Shown here in pieces: positions 8,373-16,907 of a DNA stretch of 64,000 nt (positions within the stretch are counted from its first letter, which is position 1; each line of letters starts with the position of its first letter). Source of the DNA: CAZHDI01 sp964531285 (GTDB taxonomy: Bacteria; Pseudomonadota; Alphaproteobacteria; JAJFIK01); NCBI GenBank assembly GCA_964531285.1, contig CAZHDI010000003.1, positions 1-64,000 of the forward strand, read 5' to 3'. Under the pieces are notes generated by a model. That model saw only the letters and a list, made by a program, of their open reading frames with translations, ran no database searches and was not told the DNA's origin. The translations under genes were made by a program, and so were the position numbers.

Positions 8373-9815
8373 TTACGCGGAGGGCGGTGTACGGATGACC
8401 AGATTACGGATCTCGGTCATGTCTTCCATGGCGAAGCGCACGCCCTCGCGGCCAAGCCCGGACTCCTTGACCCCGCCATAGGGCATGTTGTCGACCCGGT
8501 AGGACGGCACATCGCCGACCACGATGCCGCCGGCATCGATACGGTTCCAGGCGTCGAGCACCTTGTAGAGATCGCGTGTGAACACCCCGGCCTGAAGACC
8601 GAATTTGGAATCGTTGACTTCATCAAGGGCGTCTTCGAAGCGGGAGAACCGGCTCAACAGCGCGACCGGCCCGAACGCCTCCTCGCGATAGGCGTCCTGG
8701 TCGCGCCCGACCCCTTCGAGCAGGGTTGCCTCCAGCATGGCACCATCGCGATGGCCCCCGCACAGCAGCGTCGCCCCCCCGGCCACCGCCGCTTCGATCC
8801 AGCCATGCAGACGCTTGGCTTCCCCTTCGCTGATCATCGGACCGATGAACGTATCCTCGTCCTTCGGGTCGCCGGCGATGAGCGACCGGGTCTTTGTGAC
8901 GAGCTTGTCTTTCAGCGCATCGTAGATCGCGTCATGGGCGATGATCCGCTGTACGCCGATGCAGGACTGGCCCGACTGGTAGAACGCGCCGAAGACGATC
9001 CGGTCCACGGCGTCGTCAAGATCCGCGTCCTGATCGACGATAACGGCGGCATTGCCGCCGAGTTCCAGAATGACCTTCTTCTTGCCCGCGCGCGCTTTCA
9101 GATCCCAGCCCACATCGGGCGAGCCGGTGAAGCTGAGCAGCTTCAAGCGGTCGTCGGTGGTGAACAGCTCCGCGCCGTCCCGTGAGACCGGCAGCATCGA
9201 GAACGCGCCCTTGGGTAGATCCGTCTCGGCCAGCACCTCGGCGATGACGAGAGCGCCCAGCGGCGTGCGCGAGGCGGGCTTCAGGACGAAGGGGCACCCC
9301 ACCGCCAGGGCCGGGGCGATTTTGTGGGCCGCCAGGTTGAGCGGAAAATTGAACGGCGAAATGAAGGAACACGGACCGATCGGCACGCGCTTCCAAATGC
9401 CTTGGTAATCCTTGGCGCGCGGGGCGATATCCAGGGGCTGAACCTCGCCGGTCATGCGCACGGATTCCTCGGCGGCAATGCGGAAGGTATCGATCAGCCG
9501 CGAGACCTCGCCCCGGCTGTCCTTGATCGGCTTGCCGGCTTCGATGCACAGCATCATGGCCAATTCATCCGAGCGCTCGGTGAACCGGCGCACGCAGTGG
9601 TTCAGGACGTTTTGGCGCTCATAGGCGGCCATGCGCGCCATCGGGGCCGCCGCCTCGACTGCGGCGCCGATGGCCCGGTCGATGGCGGCCGCGTCGGCCA
9701 GCGCCACCCGGGTCGCCGTGTCGCCGGTGTATTTGTCCGTCACCGCCAGATCGGTGTTCGCATGGACGGGCGCATTGGCAAGATAATAAGGATAGCTGTC
9801 TTTGAGACGGGTCAT
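8373..9815 (-). CDS. NAD(P)-dependent aldehyde dehydrogenase
   Basis: Soluble ALDH-superfamily enzyme of 480 residues, oxidising an aldehyde to its acid. Visible active-site residues are Asn156 in SPFNFPLN, Glu251 in ILELGGNAA and nucleophile Cys285 in QSGQSCIGV; a typical EEAFGPV segment lies near the C terminus. It starts behind AAGGAG 45 bp after the acetolactate synthase-like gene and is almost certainly cotranscribed with it. Lactaldehyde- or phosphonoacetaldehyde-type substrates fit the subfamily, but the sequence does not decide. Confidence 0.9.
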   Translation of the reverse strand: MTRLKDSYPYYLANAPVHANTDLAVTDKYTGDTATRVALADAAAIDRAIGAAVEAAAPMARMAAYERQNVLNHCVRRFTERSDELAMMLCIEAGKPIKDSRGEVSRLIDTFRIAAEESVRMTGEVQPLDIAPRAKDYQGIWKRVPIGPCSFISPFNFPLNLAAHKIAPALAVGCPFVLKPASRTPLGALVIAEVLAETDLPKGAFSMLPVSRDGAELFTTDDRLKLLSFTGSPDVGWDLKARAGKKKVILELGGNAAVIVDQDADLDDAVDRIVFGAFYQSGQSCIGVQRIIAHDAIYDALKDKLVTKTRSLIAGDPKDEDTFIGPMISEGEAKRLHGWIEAAVAGGATLLCGGHRDGAMLEATLLEGVGRDQDAYREEAFGPVALLSRFSRFEDALDEVNDSKFGLQAGVFTRDLYKVLDAWNRIDAGGIVVGDVPSYRVDNMPYGGVKESGLGREGVRFAMEDMTEIRNLVIRTPPSA

Positions 9816-9860
9816 CGAACGGTCTCCTTGGAAACGAAGGGGAGCAGTGGCGCGCGCCAG

Positions 9861-11504
9861 TTAGATCTTGGCGCTCAGCTCACGGATTTCATGGTGCAAG
9901 ATGCGGTCATTCTCCGAATAATCCACCGGACAGTCGATCACATGAACGCCCTTGGATGACAGGCATGTCTCCAGCAGCGGCTTGAGCCCCGCGGCGCTGT
10001 CCACCCGGTGTCCGTGGGCGCCATAGGCTTCGGCGTATTTCACGAAATCCGGATTTCCGAAGGTGAGGCCGTAATCCTGAAAGCCCATATCGGTCTGCTT
10101 CCAGCGGATCATGCCATAGGCATCGTCGCGCAGGATCAAGCAGGTCATATTCATGCCAACACGGACCGCGGTTTCCAGTTCCTGGGCGTTCATCATGAAC
10201 CCGCCATCGCCGCAGATGGCCAGCACCTTACGGTCCGGGAACACCAGATGCGCGGCCATGGCCGACGGCAGACCCGCGCCCATGCTGGCCAGCGCATTGT
10301 CCAACAGCACCGTATTCGACATATGGGCCTTGTAATTGCGCGCGAACCAGATCTTGTAGACGCCGTTGTCGAGCGCGATGATGCCGTCCGACGGCATGAC
10401 GTCGCGGATATCGGCCACCAGCCGCTGGGGATAGACCGGGAACCGGTCGTCGTCCGCGCCCTGGGCCAAGTGTTGTTCCGCATGGGACCGGACCGTCATC
10501 ATACGGTCGAACGTCCAGGACTGCGGAAGAATGTCTTCCTTGATCTGCCAGATCGAATTGGCGATATCGCCGATGACCTCGATCTGCGGGAAATAGACCG
10601 GGTCCACCTCCGCCGAGCGGAAGCTCACATGGATGACCTCCGGTCCGCCAGGCACCATGAAGAAAGGCGGCTTTTCGATCACGTCATGGCCGACATTGAC
10701 GATCACATCGGCGGCCTCGATGGCGCGGTGCACGAAATCCCCGCTTGAGAGGGCGCAATTGCCCATGAACTTCTCATGGCGCTCATCCACGACGCCCTTG
10801 CCCAACTGGGTCGTTATGAACGGAATGCCGGTCTTGTCGATGAACTGGGTGAGCATGCGCGCGGTCTGTTTGCGGTTGGCGCCCGCGCCGATCACGATCA
10901 GGGGCGAGCGGGCACTCTCCAGTTTTTTCACCGCCGCATGAACCGCCTTTTGCTCCGCGATCGGACGGCGCTGAAGGCTGGCCGGAATGGGCCGTGCGTC
11001 GGTTTCCTCGGCGGCGATATCCTCGGGCAATTCCAGATGCACCGCGCCGGGCTTTTCCTCTTCCGCCAGACGGAACGCCTCGCGCACCCGTGACGGCAGG
11101 TTGCCGGCCGAGACGATCTGGTGCGTGTATTTCGTGATGGGCTGCATCATGTCCACCACATCGATGATCTGGAAGCGGCCCTGTTTGGAGGATTTGACCG
11201 GTTTCTGACCGGTGATCATCATCATGGGCATGCCGCCGAGTTGGGCATAGGCCGCTGAGGTGACGAAGTTTGTGGCCCCGGGGCCGAGCGTGGACAGCGC
11301 GACTCCGGTCTTGCCGGTCAACCGGCCATAGGTCGCGGCCATGAAACCGGCGGCCTGTTCATGACGGGTGAGGATGAGTTTGATCTGTGTCGAGCGGGAG
11401 AGGGCGTCGAGAAAATCCAGATTTTCCTCGCCCGGAATACCGAAAATATACTCAACGCCATGCTCTTCGAGCGCGGCGACGAGGACGGACGATCCAGTAG
11501 ACAT
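9861..11504 (-). CDS. Thiamine-diphosphate enzyme, acetolactate synthase large-subunit type
   Basis: Protein of 547 residues with the ThDP-family layout: an N-terminal pyrimidine-binding domain with the catalytic Glu in FGIPGEENLDF, a central domain and a C-terminal pyrophosphate domain with AICGDGGFMMNAQELETA. No regulatory small-subunit gene (ilvH) is nearby, so this is more like the single-subunit catabolic enzyme than the biosynthetic IlvBH. Because an aldehyde dehydrogenase follows in the same operon, the product may be an aldehyde or acetolactate feeding that step. The true substrate is not readable from sequence. Confidence 0.82.
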   Translation of the reverse strand: MSTGSSVLVAALEEHGVEYIFGIPGEENLDFLDALSRSTQIKLILTRHEQAAGFMAATYGRLTGKTGVALSTLGPGATNFVTSAAYAQLGGMPMMMITGQKPVKSSKQGRFQIIDVVDMMQPITKYTHQIVSAGNLPSRVREAFRLAEEEKPGAVHLELPEDIAAEETDARPIPASLQRRPIAEQKAVHAAVKKLESARSPLIVIGAGANRKQTARMLTQFIDKTGIPFITTQLGKGVVDERHEKFMGNCALSSGDFVHRAIEAADVIVNVGHDVIEKPPFFMVPGGPEVIHVSFRSAEVDPVYFPQIEVIGDIANSIWQIKEDILPQSWTFDRMMTVRSHAEQHLAQGADDDRFPVYPQRLVADIRDVMPSDGIIALDNGVYKIWFARNYKAHMSNTVLLDNALASMGAGLPSAMAAHLVFPDRKVLAICGDGGFMMNAQELETAVRVGMNMTCLILRDDAYGMIRWKQTDMGFQDYGLTFGNPDFVKYAEAYGAHGHRVDSAAGLKPLLETCLSSKGVHVIDCPVDYSENDRILHHEIRELSAKI

Positions 11505-11565
11505 AATGATCCTTGCTGTGGGGGGCTGTGGGGGCTGGTGAGCGATAGGGCGCGGCGGACGGGGG

Positions 11566-12273
11566 TTAAGGCCCCATGATGCCGCGATAGACGCCTGGCT
11601 CGGTGAAGGCGTCCCGATGGGTCTGGAACAGATCGATAAGGAACGCCTTCAACTCGTCGGCCGACCGGCCGCCGCCATCGGCCATCTCATAGACCGGAAC
11701 AGGCACGCCGTGCCGCTCGGCGAGGGCGTTCAGGTCATCGGCCATACCGGCGTCGAAGGTGGCATACAGACGAAACCCGGTGATGCCGGTCATGGTGGTC
11801 CAGCCGTTATCCACGCTGCCGGTCTCGACCTCGAGAAAGGCATAGGCATAAGACGCGTCCGGCCCCTCGGCCGGGTCGGTCTCGGGCTCCTCGAGCAGCG
11901 CGCCGTCATAATCGAGCCGCTGGCTGGCGGCGGGTCCGTCCATCATCAGCGGGGCGACCTGGGCCAGATAGAGCGTGCCGTCTAGCGGCACCAGCCCGAT
12001 GCGGTAGAGCATCATGTCCGGCATGGCGGCATCGGTCCGGTGATGGGCCACCAGGAAGGTCATGCTCTTGGTGCCGAACTGACGGATCTCAAAGCTGTCC
12101 TCGTCGCCCTTGTAGACCAGGTGCACGAGCGGCGCGCGCACCAGACTCTTTGGCCCGAACAACGGCTTGTGGGACGCGATATAGCAGCCCGTCAGCGCGA
12201 AAATCATGAAACCGGCCAGGAGGATACGGCCGATGGAGCGGATGGCGGGACCGGCGGGCGCGGGGCATGTCAT
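11566..12273 (-). CDS. Predicted lipoprotein of unknown function
   Basis: Protein of 235 residues with a short N-terminal hydrophobic segment and a lipobox ending ALTGC, so lipidation and membrane attachment are expected. The mature part is acidic with beta-strand-like stretches and no recognised domain. The start at 12273 has GGGAGGCC upstream. It is divergent from the TPR gene at 12396 and lies 61 bp after the ThDP enzyme start. The N-terminal signal is the only functional evidence. Confidence 0.7.
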   Translation of the reverse strand: MTCPAPAGPAIRSIGRILLAGFMIFALTGCYIASHKPLFGPKSLVRAPLVHLVYKGDEDSFEIRQFGTKSMTFLVAHHRTDAAMPDMMLYRIGLVPLDGTLYLAQVAPLMMDGPAASQRLDYDGALLEEPETDPAEGPDASYAYAFLEVETGSVDNGWTTMTGITGFRLYATFDAGMADDLNALAERHGVPVPVYEMADGGGRSADELKAFLIDLFQTHRDAFTEPGVYRGIMGP

Positions 12274-12395
12274 GGCGGTGGCCTCCCAGAACAGGGCAGG
12301 TCAGCCCGGCGGCGCGGCGGGACCGGCCCAGCATGCATCTTTGAGATGCCGAGCCTAAACGATATGCTGCTTTGAAACCATGGGAGGGTGCGGCG

Positions 12396-13355
12396 ATGCC
12401 GGGATTGGCGAAAAATGTGATCGCGGGGGCGCTGGTCGGAGCGGTTCTGGCCGGAGCGATTCTGGCCGGGGCGCCGGGCGCGGCGATGGCCGCGGGCGGC
12501 GGATCGGGCGGCATGCAGCAGCGCAGTGTCGAGAATATCGACCCGGCTGAAGAATACCGGGCCGGCGTCGCGGCGCTCCAGACCGAGGCGTATGAGGATG
12601 CCGAAGAGGCATTCGAGAAGGTGCTCAAGGTCGCGCCCGACGATCCCAACACGAATTATCTCATGGCCCTTGCCCTGATCGGTCAGGACCGGGCCTCGCG
12701 CGCGCGGCGCTATCTGCGCAAGGCGATCCGCGAGCGCAAGGATTTTGTCGAGGCGCGGCTGTCCTACGGTCTCATTCTGGTCGACCGCGAGGATCTCGAC
12801 GACGCCGGCGAACAGCTTGCCGCGCTGGAAGACATTTTGGCCGCGTGCGGCACCGGCTGCGAAGACGACCGGCGGGCGCTGATCGAAGGGGCCGTCACCG
12901 ATCTGCGGACCGCGATCGAGGGCGGTGGTACGGAGGATTCGCAGGATGAAGCACGTCTGCCGATCCCGGAGCATTTCGCCGACAATACCGAAGGTGAGGG
13001 CGCCTATCGCGAAGCGGTGGCCCTGATCAATCAGGAGCGCTTCGAGGACGCCATCGTCCTTTTGGGGCGCAGTGCCGAGGCAAGCGGTCCTCACCCGGAC
13101 ATTTTCAACTATCTGGGCTTTGCCCATCGCAAGCTCGGCCGGGTCAAAGCGGCGCGCGGGTATTACGACCGGGCTCTGGCGCTCGATCCGGACCATCGCG
13201 GCGCCACCGAATATCTGGGCGAGCTTTACCTTCAGACCGGCGATCTCGATGGCGCCAAGGCGCAATTGGCCCGGCTCGATGAGATCTGTGCGTTCGGCTG
13301 TCCCGAACGGGACGATCTGGCCGCACGGATCGCCGAGGCGGCAGAGGCGCCGTGA
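12396..13355 (+). CDS. Periplasmic tetratricopeptide-repeat protein
   Basis: Protein of 319 residues with a signal peptide (AGALVGAVLAGAILAGAPGAAMA) and at least four TPR units, such as AEEYRAGVAALQTEAYEDAEEAF and YREAVALINQERFEDAIVLL. TPR units form a protein-binding superhelix. A Cys pair-like motif (CGTGCEDD) lies near the middle and CAFGCPE near the end. ATG 12396 is chosen for its GGGAGGGTG ribosome site. The 3' end overlaps the cytochrome gene by four bases (GTGA), so the two proteins probably act together. Confidence 0.85.
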   Translation: MPGLAKNVIAGALVGAVLAGAILAGAPGAAMAAGGGSGGMQQRSVENIDPAEEYRAGVAALQTEAYEDAEEAFEKVLKVAPDDPNTNYLMALALIGQDRASRARRYLRKAIRERKDFVEARLSYGLILVDREDLDDAGEQLAALEDILAACGTGCEDDRRALIEGAVTDLRTAIEGGGTEDSQDEARLPIPEHFADNTEGEGAYREAVALINQERFEDAIVLLGRSAEASGPHPDIFNYLGFAHRKLGRVKAARGYYDRALALDPDHRGATEYLGELYLQTGDLDGAKAQLARLDEICAFGCPERDDLAARIAEAAEAP

Positions 13356-14284
13356 TCCGGTCCGGTCCCCGTCTGGCGGGCGCGGTTCTGGCCGGGATGC
13401 TGGCTGGGGCCGCCCCGGCACTGGCCATGGACCACAGCGAGCGGCGTCATACGCTGGCCGCCGCAGCCTGGCTGGCGCCGGGCAGCGATCCCGCCCAGGT
13501 GCTGACCGCCGCTCCGCGCGAATGCAGCGCCCCGCCAACCGATCCGGATACGGCCTTTCGCGTGGCGGTCGGGCGGGCGGCGTTCCGGGATCCGCGCCGT
13601 CTGGGCGGTCAGGCTGCGCGCATGGGGCTGTCCTGTCAGGCCTGCCATCGCAACGGCCACGGCAATCCGGCGTTTCATCTGCCGGGCCTGTCGGATGAGC
13701 CGGGCACGGTGGATGCCACCCACGCCCTGTTCGGGCCGGCACGGGGCGACGGCGCGCACAACCCCGTTCCTATTCCCTCGCTTTATGACCGGGCGCCCGC
13801 GGGCCCGTTCGGCCGGCATGATCCGCTGCCGGATCTTCGCGCCTTTATCCGGCGGGTCATCGTCGAGGAGTTTTCCGGGCCGGAGCCCGATGCCGTCGTG
13901 CTGGATGGGCTGGTTGCGTATGTCGAGCGGCTCGAGACGCCTTGTGCCGATGCGCCCGTGCCGGTCACGGCCGATGCGGCGCTGGCCGATATTCAGGCCA
14001 TGCTCCGGATGGCTCTGGGTGCGCAAGACAGCCAGAGCGAGGCCGGACGGGCGGCGCTGGTCTCGGGCGCGCGGTCGGCGCTCGCTGGCGTCCATGAGCG
14101 ATTTCCGGACCATCCCGGCGTCCAAGCCCGCCTTGCCGGGATCGGACGGATGCTTGGCGGGGACCTTGATCCCGCCCAGGCGCTGGCGGCTCTGGAGACG
14201 CTGGCGCCCGACATTCTGGCGGCCGAGCCGGACAGCCTCTACCGGCCGTCCGGTTTCGGGAACCCGTCCTCAGAAGTCCACTGA
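13352..14284 (+). CDS. Periplasmic monohaem cytochrome c-like protein
   Basis: Protein of 310 residues starting at GTG 13352 with a cleavable signal peptide. A single haem-attachment motif CQACH lies near residue 91, followed by HRNGHGNPAF and a region (FGPARGDGAHNPVPIPSLYDRAP) that resembles the MauG/di-haem cytochrome c peroxidase family. Only one CxxCH is present, so it is not a full di-haem peroxidase. The C-terminal third is helical and of unknown role. Its 3' end overlaps the TonB receptor gene on the opposite strand by 15 bp. Confidence 0.7.
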   Translation: MIRSGPRLAGAVLAGMLAGAAPALAMDHSERRHTLAAAAWLAPGSDPAQVLTAAPRECSAPPTDPDTAFRVAVGRAAFRDPRRLGGQAARMGLSCQACHRNGHGNPAFHLPGLSDEPGTVDATHALFGPARGDGAHNPVPIPSLYDRAPAGPFGRHDPLPDLRAFIRRVIVEEFSGPEPDAVVLDGLVAYVERLETPCADAPVPVTADAALADIQAMLRMALGAQDSQSEAGRAALVSGARSALAGVHERFPDHPGVQARLAGIGRMLGGDLDPAQALAALETLAPDILAAEPDSLYRPSGFGNPSSEVH

Positions 14285-16528
14285 CGCACCGACCAGAACA
14301 AGGCGCGGCAAACCGGGGCGCAGGCCCGCCGGCCGCCGCGCGACCGCATAGTCATTGTCCAGAAGATTACGCACCGATGCCGTGAGCCTGACGCCGTCGG
14401 CCACGTCGGCATAAGCGCTCAGATCCAGGACGGTCCGTGCCTCGATCAGGCGGTTCGCCGGGATCGGGCCCTGGCCGGCCTCGGTCCGCACCTCGTCCAC
14501 ATAGGACAGGGCCACCTCGCCGCCCCACCATGCGCCCTCGACCCCGAGGGCAGCGAAGATCTGATGCTCGGGGATGTAGGGCAGCCGATCGCCGTCTTGG
14601 ACCGTGCCCCAGGGATCGAACGCGCTCTCAAAGGACGTGCCGAACTCCGCCGATGTGTAGGTGTAGGCGATGCGCGCGGGCAGCGCGACCGGCAGATCCA
14701 GCCACGCCGCGATGTTCAGCCCGCCGGTCAGCTCCAAACCCAGCACATCCACTTCGCCGCCGTCGAACTGATCGCCGATATCGCAGCCGCCGCCGGTGGA
14801 TGCCGTGCAGGTCCCCAGAATGTTCGTGTAGTCACTATAAAAGCCGATCGCTTCCAGATGGGTCGCGCCCTTGCGATAGCGCATGCCGGCTTCCCAGTTG
14901 ACCGCGTCCTCCGCGTCGGCATCCGAGGCGCCCGGCGAGGGCGGGGCGAAGCCGCGATGGACGCCCGCAAAGGCCGACCAATCCGGGGTCACCTTGTAAA
15001 GCGCGCTGATCCCCGGAATGACCACGGTGACGCTGTTGTCGCGGCGGGTGCGGTTGACGCCGGTGCGCTCCGGATCGGCTCGCCCGAAGTCCTCGCGCTC
15101 CAGATCGATCTGTTCGACCCGCACGCCCGGGACGATGGTCCAGCGGTCCGTGGTGATCGTGTTCTGGATATAGCCGGCAAGCGCCTGGGCGCTGTCGATG
15201 CGGTTGGACTCCGTGCCCGGCGTATCGCGCCCGGTGCGGACCAGTTGCCCGCGATCCATCCGGAACCGCTCATACCACTGGAACCGGTCCACCTCATCCT
15301 CATGCCAGCGCAGGCTGGCCTCGATATCGTGGCGCAGGCCGGCAAAGCCGGTCTCATATCCCACGATCGCCTGGACGCCCTGGGCATAGTATTCGCGATT
15401 GTTGTGTTTGAGGATCACCGCGCCGTCGGCACTCACGAAATCCCGCTCGCCCACGATGATCTCGACGGCATCGGCGTTGGCCACGGGATCATCCAGGATC
15501 GCCGAGATCGACGTGCCGCTGCGCCCGCTATTGGTGAGCGTGCCGGCCGGGTCGATCCGGTCCAGTTTGAACCAGTCGCGGGCGAAATCGGTGCGATAGG
15601 CGACAAGACCCAGATCGAGCCCGTTGTCGAAAGCGGCAAACCAGCGCGCCGAGACCTCGCTGTGCTCGGCGTCCATCAGATCGTCCTGGCTCGCCCGGTA
15701 GCGGCGGAACGGGTCGGCCTCGAAATCCGCATCGGTCAGCCCGAGATAGGTCTCATCCGACTGTTCGTCCGAATACTGCACTTTGATGGTGAGCGATTGA
15801 TCGACCGGCGCGCCGGGCTGGCTCTCAAACCTGATCTTGCCGACATAGTCTTCGATGAAATAACCGGTATCGCCGCCGCCATCGAGTTCCTTGAAGCCGT
15901 CCGTGCTGTCGATAAAGGCCTGACCCAAGACCGAAACGGCCACCGGCCCGGCTGAGCCGACCGGACCGCCGATGATCCCCTGGCCGCGCAAGGTGCCAAA
16001 CGAGCCGCCGCTCAACTCGATTCGGCCGCTGCGGGCATCGGGGACCGGCATGGACGTGAAATTCAGACTGCCGCCCTGGGTCCGCGGGCCGTATTTGATG
16101 GTGCCCGGCCCTTTGGTGATCTCGACCCCCGCCATGCGTCCCACATGGGGGAAGTAATAGGCGGACGGATCGGCGTAGGGCGCCGGGGCGATCAGAATGC
16201 CGTCTTCCATCAGCGTGATCTTGGACGACCGGTCGAGCCCGGTGCCCCGGAAGCCGATATTGGGCCGCAACCCGAAGCCGTCCTCTTCCTGAATATTGAC
16301 GCCGGGAACCGCGCGCAGCGCCCGGTGAATGTCCACATAGGACTGGCGGCGCAGGTCTTCCAAAGACAAAAGATCGGCCGCGCCGGCAATGCCGTCGGCG
16401 GCTTCGACGCTGGCGACCACCACAAGCCGGTCTTCCGGCGCGGTCGTGGCCGATTCGGCCCAGAGCGGTGTCGATGTCAGGAAAGCAGCGGCAAGCGCGG
16501 CGCAGGCGCGCGCGGTGCGGCGAGTCAT
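14270..16528 (-). CDS. TonB-dependent outer-membrane receptor, FecA-like
   Basis: Receptor of 752 residues for energy-dependent uptake, probably of a ferric chelate. A signal peptide (ACAALAAAFLTSTPLWA) is followed by a plug domain (RAVPGVNIQEEDGFGLRPNIGFRG, then VEITKGPGTIKYGPRTQGGSLNF) and a beta-barrel ending in aromatic VDF. There is no N-terminal STN signalling domain. ATG 16528 is chosen because the signal peptide follows directly. Upstream DNA carries Fur-like elements, which fits iron control. It converges on the TPR-cytochrome pair. Confidence 0.9.
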   Translation of the reverse strand: MTRRTARACAALAAAFLTSTPLWAESATTAPEDRLVVVASVEAADGIAGAADLLSLEDLRRQSYVDIHRALRAVPGVNIQEEDGFGLRPNIGFRGTGLDRSSKITLMEDGILIAPAPYADPSAYYFPHVGRMAGVEITKGPGTIKYGPRTQGGSLNFTSMPVPDARSGRIELSGGSFGTLRGQGIIGGPVGSAGPVAVSVLGQAFIDSTDGFKELDGGGDTGYFIEDYVGKIRFESQPGAPVDQSLTIKVQYSDEQSDETYLGLTDADFEADPFRRYRASQDDLMDAEHSEVSARWFAAFDNGLDLGLVAYRTDFARDWFKLDRIDPAGTLTNSGRSGTSISAILDDPVANADAVEIIVGERDFVSADGAVILKHNNREYYAQGVQAIVGYETGFAGLRHDIEASLRWHEDEVDRFQWYERFRMDRGQLVRTGRDTPGTESNRIDSAQALAGYIQNTITTDRWTIVPGVRVEQIDLEREDFGRADPERTGVNRTRRDNSVTVVIPGISALYKVTPDWSAFAGVHRGFAPPSPGASDADAEDAVNWEAGMRYRKGATHLEAIGFYSDYTNILGTCTASTGGGCDIGDQFDGGEVDVLGLELTGGLNIAAWLDLPVALPARIAYTYTSAEFGTSFESAFDPWGTVQDGDRLPYIPEHQIFAALGVEGAWWGGEVALSYVDEVRTEAGQGPIPANRLIEARTVLDLSAYADVADGVRLTASVRNLLDNDYAVARRPAGLRPGLPRLVLVGASVDF

Positions 16529-16560
16529 CAAGGGGTCCCCCGGGGGCTCTAAGTTTTGCG

Positions 16561-16624
16561 TCTCATTATCAAGACAGCCGGGGTAGCAGAGCCTCGCCCA
16601 AGATTGCAAGTCATTCTTAAGAAT
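16561..16624 (-). promoter_or_regulatory. Candidate iron-response operator region upstream of the TonB receptor
   Basis: On the minus strand GATAATGAGA (16561-16570) matches most of one arm of the classical Fur box and lies 33-42 bases before the receptor start. Further upstream is a perfect 12-bp palindrome ATTCTTAAGAAT at 16613-16624 flanked by GCAA and TTGC. Fur or Irr binding is an inference from these motifs and the receptor type. Confidence 0.4.
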
Positions 16625-16768
16625 TGCGCGCCAGTGGCTGGAGATGGCGTCACCGGCGTGGTCGCCAAGCCACAACAGGACAAGCCACAAAAAGAGACCG
16701 CGCCGCTCCGGTCGTCAGGCGGGGGGCAACCTGAGGGGAAAGACCGGAGAGCGCCGTCTGCATATGGA

Positions 16769-16804
16769 GGCGTCACGCCCGAGGGGGGGAAGGGGCGTGA
16801 CGCC
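16769..16804 (-). terminator. GC-rich hairpin after the small membrane-protein gene
   Basis: Perfect 12-bp arms GGCGTCACGCCC (16769-16780) and GGGCGTGACGCC (16793-16804) with a 12-base loop lie 13 bases after the stop codon of the 29-residue gene on the minus strand. A T-run is absent, so intrinsic termination would be imperfect; an mRNA-stabilising hairpin is the alternative. Confidence 0.55.
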
Positions 16805-16817
16805 GGTCGTTTGGGCC

Positions 16818-16907
16818 TTAAAGCAGCCCAAGCGTCAGCAAAAACACGATGGTCACGCCCAGATACCAAAGGGGCACACCACCAACAGGATTTTGACCGT
16901 TTTGCAT
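16818..16907 (-). CDS. 29-residue single-pass membrane protein
   Basis: ATG 16907 is preceded by GGGAG with an 8-base spacer, a good ribosome site. The peptide has a short polar start (MQNGQNPVGG) and then a continuous hydrophobic helix (VPLWYLGVTIVFLLTLGLL) running to the stop. A strong hairpin follows the stop. Its size resembles small subunits of membrane complexes such as CydX- or CcoQ-like peptides, but no sequence match to these is claimed. It stands alone on the minus strand between the TonB receptor and the alpha/beta hydrolase gene. Confidence 0.55.
   Translation of the reverse strand: MQNGQNPVGGVPLWYLGVTIVFLLTLGLL

Noticed and set aside
14564..15955. 463-codon open frame opposite the TonB receptor
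   Set aside because: Antisense shadow of a clear receptor gene; composition without any domain.
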